From Methylobacterium radiotolerans JCM 2831 (GTDB lineage: Bacteria > Pseudomonadota > Alphaproteobacteria > Rhizobiales > Beijerinckiaceae), in the NCBI RefSeq assembly GCF_000019725.1, contig NC_010505.1, forward strand, positions 4,201,001-4,265,000: a DNA stretch of 64,000 nucleotides, read 5' to 3'. The notes under the pieces were generated by a model, which saw nothing but the letters and a program-made list of their open reading frames with translations, searched no databases and was not told the origin of the DNA. Shown here piece by piece: positions 57,884 through 64,000 of this stretch. Position numbers and translations under genes: made by a program. Numbering within the stretch: the first letter of the stretch is position 1; each line of letters begins with the position of its first letter.

Positions 57884-58431
57884 GAGACAGCCTCCAGGCA
57901 GGACTTGAGGCCTGCGAGTGACCGGTGCAGCCAAGTCTTGATGGTGTTGACCGGCCGGTCGAAGTGCCGCGCCAAATCCTCCCGAGATTGCCCTTCGCAA
58001 TAGGCCAGCACGACGCAGTCCCGGTGCTTGGGGTCGAGACGGCCGAGGCAGGCCAGGAGGGCGCTCCGGTCCATGAAATCTGCCGCCCCATCGTGCGGAT
58101 CGATCAGCCGCGCCACCCAATCCTCGCCGGTATCCAATTCCGGGCCCTGATGCTCGACCTTCCGCCGTACGCTGTCGATGGCGCGATTGCGGGCGACGGT
58201 GCAGAGCCACGGCAGCGGCGGCCCGGCCTCGGGCTTGTAGCTGCCCGCGGCCTGCCAGATGCGCATGTAGACGTCCTGAAGCACGTCCTCGGCCAAGCCA
58301 CGGTCACGCTGGATACGCAGGATCAGGCCGTAAAGTTTCGGGCTCGTGAGATCGTAGAGTTCGGCCAGCCGATTTGCCTCTCCCCGGGCGATACCAGCGA
58401 GCAGTCGGCGCAGCGTGGCGTCGTCGGCCAA
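57880..58431 (-). CDS. sigK: ECF sigma factor, SigK-like
   Basis: 183 residues. Region 2: RDRGLAEDVLQDVYMRIWQAAGSY near 40-63; region 4: CEGQSREDLARHFDRPVNTIKTWLHRSLAGL near 147-177. ECF sigma of the group paired with RskA anti-sigma factors (ECF19-like). Likely autoregulated and driving the fasciclin gene; the promoter match is imperfect. The start is a TTG or an alternative codon at 58431, uncertain. Confidence 0.92.
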   Translation of the reverse strand: MADDATLRRLLAGIARGEANRLAELYDLTSPKLYGLILRIQRDRGLAEDVLQDVYMRIWQAAGSYKPEAGPPLPWLCTVARNRAIDSVRRKVEHQGPELDTGEDWVARLIDPHDGAADFMDRSALLACLGRLDPKHRDCVVLAYCEGQSREDLARHFDRPVNTIKTWLHRSLAGLKSCLEAVS

Positions 58432-58831
58432 GTTGGCTCCCTACAAACTCCCAGGCGCCTTCTATCGGACGCCCAACCGGATGCTGCTTTAACCCAAACT
58501 GCCTAGCCGTGACGATCCCTCACGCGCGATAGCCCCGCTGAGCGGGCCTCGAAGTGGCCGCTTTCAAAATCCTCGGAGCGGCGGCTGCGGAGATGTCGCT
58601 GAGGGCGGGATGCGGAGGTTGACCGATCCCTCGCAAAGGGACTTTCCGCGGTCGACCCAATCCGGTCGGCGGATGCCTCGGAGAGACTGCTTCGAAGCGG
58701 ACGTCCGAGCGTGAACGAGCCACGTGTCCGCCTGTCGAGCAGGAATGTGGCGTGGCATGTCACATCTTTGCGGGCCAGCTCGTCGTAGCTTCGAACGTCG
58801 ATCTCCGGCGTTCCGAGCACCGGGATCCGTC
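58432..58831. other. 400-base region without a supported gene
   Basis: Upstream of sigK and of the AhpD-like gene. Frames here are short and overlap on both strands. It contains AAGCGGACGTCC near 58688, a member of the recurring degenerate GCGGAC motif of the accessory region, and CATCC-N10-CCGAT on the minus strand close to sigK. Confidence 0.5.
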
Positions 58832-59287
58832 ATGAGTCAGAACAAGCGGCTAGTCTGGACTGAGGTGGCGCCGGAGGGCGCGAGGGCGTTCTTCGGCATC
58901 CACCACTACATCACCACGGGCACCGACCTTCCCCACGAACTGATCCACCTCGTCTTCTTGCGCGTGTCGCAGATCAATGGCTGCGCGCATTGCATCGACC
59001 TACATTCCCGTGATCTCATCAAGACGATGCCGTTCGAGAAGGTCGCCCTGGTTCCAGTCTGGGCCGAGGTGCCCCACCTGTTCTCCGACCAATACCGAGC
59101 TGCGCTCGCGTGGGCGGAGGAAGTCACACTGGTCAGCGAGACGCACGCTTCCGACGAAGCCTATGCGGCCGCGAGCGCGGCTTTCACGGCAAAGGATCTC
59201 GTGGACCTCACGATCGCCATCGCGGCGATGAACGCATTTAATCGACTCGGAGCGCCCTTCCGGCTTCCCGTCGTCGCGAAAGCCTGA
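58832..59287 (+). CDS. AhpD-like carboxymuconolactone decarboxylase family protein
   Basis: 151 residues. The AhpD signature CAHCIDLH is at residues 51-58 with the redox CxxC (C51, C54) and H58. Likely alkylhydroperoxidase or a related thiol-dependent enzyme. Typical fold length. Isolated in an accessory region; no partner ahpC nearby. Confidence 0.88.
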   Translation: MSQNKRLVWTEVAPEGARAFFGIHHYITTGTDLPHELIHLVFLRVSQINGCAHCIDLHSRDLIKTMPFEKVALVPVWAEVPHLFSDQYRAALAWAEEVTLVSETHASDEAYAAASAAFTAKDLVDLTIAIAAMNAFNRLGAPFRLPVVAKA

Positions 59288-60186
59288 GCCCCTTCCGAAC
59301 ACGACCATGGCTGGGGCGACGGCAGCTTCCCGGGCTGCCAATCGATGAGCAGACCGGAAGCTTTCCACCCCGAGCGGACGGCCAGCTACCGACCCAACCT
59401 CTCCATTCATGGCAGCTGGCGCGTTGCCTGTAAGCAGCCGTTCGATCGCTTGGCGGTCTGGTTGCTGCCCGCCTCATCCAGCCGGCGCGCCTCCCAGTCT
59501 CGGGGTACGTGGGCCCCACCGCCCCACTGAACAGGCTGATAGGCGACGCCTGATAGGGAGGACATGGTTCACGCGCTATGGACCTCGCGTGGTTTGATGA
59601 AGATCAAAGTCCGTCAAAGGAAAGAGCGCAACTGACTGACCCTCGTATCAGAAGTCATCGGGGGCCACACTCATGTCTTCAGCCAAGCGCGATGGTAGAC
59701 GTCTGACTTGGCGTATAGTCAAGTTGGAGCAGCCCCCGGCCTTGCGCCGAGGGCGAGAGCACTGGGTGGTGCGCTGGATCGGGGCAGCTAAATACCGAAG
59801 CAAAAGATCGGTCAAAGGCTCTATTCCAGTAGCTGTTAGCGCCCACATCATCAATTTGAGATGTGCGGACACCCACGCTCGACCGGTGCGCCCTGAACGA
59901 GCTGGCAAAATCGGGCGCGTTCTGCTGTTTGAAGGCCACCGAAGCGCCAACATTCGCCCGATCTGAACGTTAATCATGATAAGGCGAGCATTTGTTTTTT
60001 TGATTTGGATTGATAGGCGCACCCGGAAAATCTCGACAACACAATTTCGACCGCCCTGTCTGGTGTAATATTTTTGGGCGAGGAGGCAATTACGGCCGCT
60101 TCGATGCCGCTGCTCTTTGGAAGCGGACAAGCCGCCTTCCACCCCGAGCAGCTCTTGCAGCTTGCGATCGCTCGCGAAGAAGGCTG
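59288..60186. other. 0.9-kb gene-poor accessory stretch
   Basis: Base composition is clearly lower in GC than the rest of the window, particularly 59940-60080 with T7 and AT-rich words. Overlapping short frames on both strands, none recognisable; one candidate at 59673-59966 is listed separately. Recurring GAGCGGACGG (59375) and GAAGCGGACAAG (60119) words appear. Probably decayed transferred DNA. Confidence 0.5.
59673..59966 (+). CDS. doubtful small basic protein
   Basis: 97 residues, basic, with WRIVKLEQPPALRRGREHWVVRWIGAAKYRSKRS. Codon use differs from that of core genes, which fits either transfer or chance. A competing minus-strand frame of 180 residues covers the same bases. No ribosome site is clear. 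Confidence 0.25.
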   Translation: MSSAKRDGRRLTWRIVKLEQPPALRRGREHWVVRWIGAAKYRSKRSVKGSIPVAVSAHIINLRCADTHARPVRPERAGKIGRVLLFEGHRSANIRPI

Positions 60187-60966
60187 TCAAGCATAGGCGC
60201 CCGACCGGATCGCATGCAGCCCGATCGGGAACTCCGCCGGTACCGGTAGGCCGAGCGGCGACATGCGCCCATGCACCAGGCAGAGCATCGCGAGCGGTAC
60301 GTCGAGGACAATCGGCATCGAGCCGTCGTGAGTGTCCCTGACAAGACAGAGGTGGTAACGCCGGTCACTCGGCTCCCCATGGGGGGTGTCGACCGGGTCG
60401 GCGGTGGCCGCAGCCTCGAGCGCATCCTCTACAACCGCCCAAGAGAACAACGGATCAGCTGCAGCGATGGCCGCGGCGTTGAGCCGTGCCAGATCGGAGA
60501 CGAAGCTGAACACGAGATCCGCACCCGCGCGGTCGCTCGCAAACCAGCGGGCGCGCGGCGGACCGACCTCGCTATCGCCCAGAACGGGATCGAAGGGGCG
60601 GTGCGGGACCCAGCCGGCAAGCCACGCATCGATCCGTCGACCCTCCGCCAGCGCCGCTTCGTCGCCCTTCAGCACCGCCGCTCCGTCGAGCCCTTCTCGG
60701 GCAAGCCAAGAGACGAGGACGGCGATCCGATTGGGGTCGCGGGCGAGAAACTGGGCTAGGTTCTCGGCGCGTTGCTCCGGCGTCAGACCCCTTGGATCAC
60801 CGCGATGGAGCGGCGTGTCGGGCGGGTAGTCGCCAAGCCGAGCCGAGAGAAGGGCATAGAGTTCGCCGGGCGCATCCCCAGCTGCCATATCCGAGTGCGT
60901 CGCGACAGCAGGGCCACGCTGTTCGGACGACCTACGGTTGCTGAGCCAATCGAAGATGCCGGGCAT
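60187..60966 (-). CDS. hypothetical protein, orphan
   Basis: 259 residues starting MPGIFDWLSNRRSS. No signal peptide or membrane segment. Helical parts with LTPEQRAENLAQFLARDPNRIAVLVSWLARE near 75-105 and a C-terminal DVPLAMLCLVHGRMSPLGLPVP. Length and codon use suggest a real gene. No family recognised and no operon partner; surrounding DNA is decayed. Confidence 0.65.
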   Translation of the reverse strand: MPGIFDWLSNRRSSEQRGPAVATHSDMAAGDAPGELYALLSARLGDYPPDTPLHRGDPRGLTPEQRAENLAQFLARDPNRIAVLVSWLAREGLDGAAVLKGDEAALAEGRRIDAWLAGWVPHRPFDPVLGDSEVGPPRARWFASDRAGADLVFSFVSDLARLNAAAIAAADPLFSWAVVEDALEAAATADPVDTPHGEPSDRRYHLCLVRDTHDGSMPIVLDVPLAMLCLVHGRMSPLGLPVPAEFPIGLHAIRSGAYA

Positions 60967-61265
60967 AGTTCCGATCTTACAACAGGCGCCCGATGAAACC
61001 ACCAACCACCGCGCCGAAATCTGCGCTGCTGAATGCCTATAAGCAGGTCCCTTGGGAGCCCGCCCGGCGTCGGAAGCAGGCACGGCAGCGACGTCCGCTT
61101 CGATGCTTCTCCGTCCAAAAGCGGACCGTCGCAAAACCACCGTGAGCGGACGGCCTGCTTTCGACCCATGTCAGTCGCCCGCACCGCCGCGGGCGCTTCC
61201 CGGAAGCGGACATTCGTCTCCGTCCGGCAACCTCGGATCGGCGTGATAGGCGCGGGATGTGGGCC

Positions 61266-62231
61266 TCAGTATTTCAAGCCTGTATCGCACAGCACGGTCA
61301 CGGCGATTGCGTCGGCTGGAAGGCGTCCGGACGACAACAGCGCAGCAGCCGCAGCTACGTTGGCAGCGGCCGAGTAGCCGACGTGCAAGCCCTCCTGCGT
61401 CGCGAGCCCTCTACGCCAGCGCTCCACCTCCTCATCGGTTACGGGAATAGACAGGTCCATCAGATCACCATTCCAGTGTGGGGGGATGCTTCCGTAGCTT
61501 GTGCCCTGGATGAGGTGGCGGTGCTTTGTGACTGATAATCCCGCCAGGGGGCGACATCCCTCCGGTTCGACGGCGGCGCAGATCACGTGGGGATTACGTT
61601 CCCTCAATGCCGCCGCTACTCCGAGGAAAGTCGCACCGGTCCCTACGGCGGCCACCCAGGCATCGACCTGGCCGGAGGATTGCTCCCATATCTCCGGCCC
61701 GGTCGTTTCGCGGTGGGCGCGCATACACTCCGGCGCGTGGAACTGGTTGACGTAATAGCCGCCCCGATCTTCCGCGATGCGCGCCGCCGCATCAGCCGCC
61801 GCGTCTACGTCCGCCCCGGTGACTTGCCCAGCTGCTCCGTCGATCTGCGGCACCAGAATAACTTCGGCCCCGAGCGCTTCGAGCATCCGGGCACGCTGGG
61901 GGCTGTTCCCGGCGGACATCGTGACCACGAGGGGATGTCCCAGTGCAGCGCAGGCCACCGCGAGACCGGCTCCCATGTTGCCGCTGGTCATCTCCACAAC
62001 GGGCGCACCGGGGGCCAAACGCCCGTCCTCACGCGCGGCAAGGACGATGGCACGGGCCGCCCGATCCTTGACGCTCCCACCGGGCTGCATGAACTCGGCC
62101 TTCGCCAGGATGCGGCCGGGGCCACGGTGGATGCGGTCGAGGGCGATCAGTGGCGTATGGCCGATCAGGTCGAGGGCGGAAGGCTTGATCCGCGCAGTCG
62201 AAGGAGATGGGGACAGCGATGTGGGGCGCAT
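61266..62231 (-). CDS. PLP-dependent cysteine-synthase-like enzyme
   Basis: 321 residues. Fold-type II PLP enzyme: the Schiff-base lysine is K55 in GGSVKDRAA; the Asn loop reads MTSGNMGAGLAVACAALG near 81-98, with Met instead of the Thr usual in CysK (SGNTG); the phosphate-binding GTGAT is near 200. It resembles CysK/CysM-type O-acetylserine sulfhydrylases but the substrate loop differs. ATG 62231 was chosen. Isolated; a truncated phage region follows upstream. Confidence 0.85.
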   Translation of the reverse strand: MRPTSLSPSPSTARIKPSALDLIGHTPLIALDRIHRGPGRILAKAEFMQPGGSVKDRAARAIVLAAREDGRLAPGAPVVEMTSGNMGAGLAVACAALGHPLVVTMSAGNSPQRARMLEALGAEVILVPQIDGAAGQVTGADVDAAADAAARIAEDRGGYYVNQFHAPECMRAHRETTGPEIWEQSSGQVDAWVAAVGTGATFLGVAAALRERNPHVICAAVEPEGCRPLAGLSVTKHRHLIQGTSYGSIPPHWNGDLMDLSIPVTDEEVERWRRGLATQEGLHVGYSAAANVAAAAALLSSGRLPADAIAVTVLCDTGLKY

Positions 62232-62452
62232 CGAGGGATCGTAGCAGGAGCATCCAGCCTTCGGGAGATATCGAGGTCCGCTCGCGGTCGTGAGCATGTC
62301 CCGCCGCCGTGTCCGCTTCAGTTCATCCGCCGACCGCAAGAAGACAGGCAGGAAACCACGCGAAGCAGACATACCGAGCCTGGATCCGGCGTCAGATCCG
62401 GATCGCTTAGCTGGGCTCGTCTGCCAGAGAGTAGGGCTCAGCGCGCGATGAC

Positions 62453-62964
62453 ATGACCGGGGATGCAGCGCGTCGAGGGCTCCGAATGCTCGCTGAAGAT
62501 GGAGTGCGCCGGATCCTCGTGCGCGAGGCACGAGGCTGGCTTGGCCCCCCCTACCATCCCGGCGCCGACCTGCGCGGCGTCGGCGTCGATTGCGGCATGC
62601 TCCTCGTGCGCGTGTTCGTCGATGCCGGCCTCGTGCCGACTTTCGACCCGCGCCCCTACCCGCAGGATTGGCACCTCCACCGCGACGACGAGCGCTACCT
62701 CGGCTTCGTGTTCGAGCGCGCCACCGAAGTTGAGCACCCGCAGCCCGGGGATGTCGTGGTGTTCCGCTACGGCCGCGCCTACGCCCACGGCGGCATCGTC
62801 ACGGCGACCGAGCCACTGACGCTGGTGCACGCCTTCTCGCCGGCCCAGGCCGTGATCGAGGAGCCGATCATGCGCAACCCCGTCCTCGCCGAGCCCGGCC
62901 GGCCCCCCCCCGCTTCTTCAGCCTCTGGGCCGCCCGCGCGACCGCCGAGGCCGACCCGGTCTGA
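62453..62964 (+). pseudogene. phage NlpC/P60 cell-wall hydrolase, frameshifted in a C-run
   Basis: First ~145 residues: ILVREARGWLGPPYHPG then GVDCGMLLVRVFVDAGL (catalytic Cys of NlpC/P60) and YAHGGIVTATEPL (His), the phage tail hydrolase of the GTA/lambda TipJ-neighbour type. A run of nine C (62903-62911) shifts the frame; with one more or two fewer C the protein would end RFFSLWAARATAEADPV with TGA at 62962-62964, just before the next ATG. Could be a real mutation or a sequencing error. Confidence 0.7.
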
Positions 62965-62971
62965 GGCTGCC

Positions 62972-63483
62972 ATGAGCCTGTTCGGCGGGAAGCAGCGCAC
63001 AGTCCGGCCGGACTACACCGGCCTGCAGGTCCAGACCGCCTCGAGCGCGCTGCCGATCCCGGTCGTCTACGGGACCAACCGCATCGCGCCGAACGTCATC
63101 TGGTCCGACGGCTTCCAGACCCACGCGCAGCGCGGCAAGAAGGCGGGCGGCAAGGGTGGCGGCCGCCACGGCGGCACCGGCTACACCTACTCGACCTGGA
63201 TCATGTTCGGCCTCGCCGAGGGGCCGGTCCAGGGCATCGGCGAAGTCTTCAGCGGCCAGTCGGTCACGCCGTTCCCGACCAACTTCCTCAGCCTCATCCC
63301 CGGCGACACGCCGCAGCAGCCCTGGGGGCCGGCGCTGGCGCGCTACCCGGCCGCCGCGCTGCCCTACAACGGCACCGCCTACCTCGCCTCGCCCGACTTC
63401 GACCTGGGCTCCAGCGCGACCATCGCGTCGATCGCCTTCGAGGTCGTCGGGCGGCTCGCCGGCACCGCGGGTCCCCTCGGGCA
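62972..63483 (+). pseudogene. phage tail tip protein, 3'-truncated
   Basis: ATG 62972 begins MSLFGGKQRTVRPDYTGLQV and continues QTASSALPIPVVYGTNRIAPN, the N-terminus of phage tail-tip/host-specificity proteins normally over 1000 residues. After GRLAGTAGPL at about 63478 the sequence turns into unrelated DNA, so only about 170 residues remain. It follows the NlpC gene as in intact phages. Confidence 0.7.
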
Positions 63484-63728
63484 GGATGATGCAGCCTGGC
63501 GAGGAGATCGCCATCCAAAGATAGATTATGCGGCTCAGTCACGACCGGGCAGCTCGGCACGCTCGGCGATCGTGGTGGCGGTCGAAGCTCGGTCGGCAGC
63601 GCGTTAGCGAGCGCCGATGCAAATCCGAGCGCGGGCGGATGCCCTGAGGCGGTAGGACCTTCGGCGTGGCGTCGGCCCGCCTTGCGCCGTGTCATCCCAC
63701 GGAGAAGGCAAAGCGATAGATCCGCTGT

Positions 63729-63980
63729 TCAGCTAGGCTGAACAACCGGTAGATCGTGGGTCATCGTGAGGGCGATCTTCAGCGCTTGCTCAACGAGCGC
63801 CCGATCCAGCCCCGCGTTCGCCGCCTCGCCTGGCATGTTGCTCAACGGATCCCGGTGAGTGACGAACGTGCGGGCCAGAAACGCTTCAATCTTGGCCTCG
63901 ACGGTATGCTCGGCTTCGACTTCGCGGTCGAGGAGGCTACGGCGTTCGAGTTCGCCGTTGACCCTGTCGGCAAGCTTCAT
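63729..63980 (-). CDS. small hypothetical protein
   Basis: 83 residues. Acidic and helical (KLADRVNGELERRSLLDREVEAEHTVEAKIEAFL), then EQALKIALTMTHDLPV. No known family. Its stop lies within a small 7-bp hairpin (63727-63743: GTTCAGC-TAG-GCTGAAC). ATG 63980 is near the window end; more of its operon may lie beyond it. Confidence 0.5.
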   Translation of the reverse strand: MKLADRVNGELERRSLLDREVEAEHTVEAKIEAFLARTFVTHRDPLSNMPGEAANAGLDRALVEQALKIALTMTHDLPVVQPS

Positions 63981-64000
63981 GAAGCCCTGCCCGATATCCT

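Noticed and set aside
59648..60190. 180-residue minus-strand frame in the low-GC stretch
   Set aside because: No motif, competes with other frames, and overlaps the end of the 60187 gene; unsupported.
62453..63607. 384-residue fused NlpC and tail protein
   Set aside because: The fusion depends on a run of nine C and joins two normally separate genes; the last 40 residues are not phage-like.

Overview
The window looks like chromosomal DNA of a high-GC alphaproteobacterium, most likely Methylobacterium or a close relative. This is inferred from gene content and order, not from a database search: the DUF177-plsX-fabH-ihfA-merR block, nrdR-ribD-ribE, ribH-nusB-thiL, xseB-dxs, a CpdR-like regulator, an H+-pyrophosphatase, an HWE histidine kinase, and a tRNA-His without an encoded G-1. 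Coding density is high and many genes overlap by 4 bases (ATGA or GTGA).

Region 1 (1-12 kb): a GINT1-type beta-propeller protein, a Kef-type antiporter coupled to a MATE exporter, a DUF937 protein, a cupin, a 1.1-kb stretch without a convincing gene, then glyA, nrdR, ribD, ribE and a thioesterase bracketed by two related intergenic repeats. Region 2 (12-20 kb, minus strand): the spoVR / yeaH / prkA stress module, two small unknowns, merR and ihfA. Region 3 (20-30 kb): fabH and plsX separated by a perfect 21-bp hairpin, DUF177, a cytochrome bc1 chaperone, a BamE-like lipoprotein, a HAD phosphatase, an HWE sensor kinase, an Old Yellow Enzyme and a K+-independent H+-pyrophosphatase. Region 4 (30-46 kb): thiL-nusB-ribH, an SDR / secreted protein / Nudix / TIGR02301 run, ygfZ, tag, an HD hydrolase, a tyrosine phosphatase, xseB-dxs, a tartrate/D-malate dehydrogenase, a ClC channel and tRNA-His.

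Region 5 (46-51 kb): hpt and cpdR, then a run of very small unknown genes, several membrane-associated. Two have upstream sequences resembling the alphaproteobacterial general-stress sigma factor (EcfG) promoter. A PilZ protein closes the run. Region 6 (51-64 kb) is accessory DNA: dispersed and damaged phage genes (head-like, frameshifted capsid, frameshifted NlpC/P60 tail hydrolase, truncated tail-tip protein) interleaved with a DMT exporter carrying a His-rich tail, an AraC regulator, a fasciclin / anti-sigma / ECF sigma set like mycobacterial SigK-RskA-MPT70/83, an AhpD-like protein, a divergent cysteine-synthase-like enzyme, and gene-poor stretches with a recurring degenerate GCGGAC motif.

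I found no CRISPR array, no intact insertion sequence and no rRNA. The strongest leads are the fasciclin-RskA-SigK set with a SigK-like promoter, the hairpin next to the fabH start, the EcfG-like promoters before the small-gene cluster, the CtrA-type box in the hppA intergenic region, and the His-tailed exporter.
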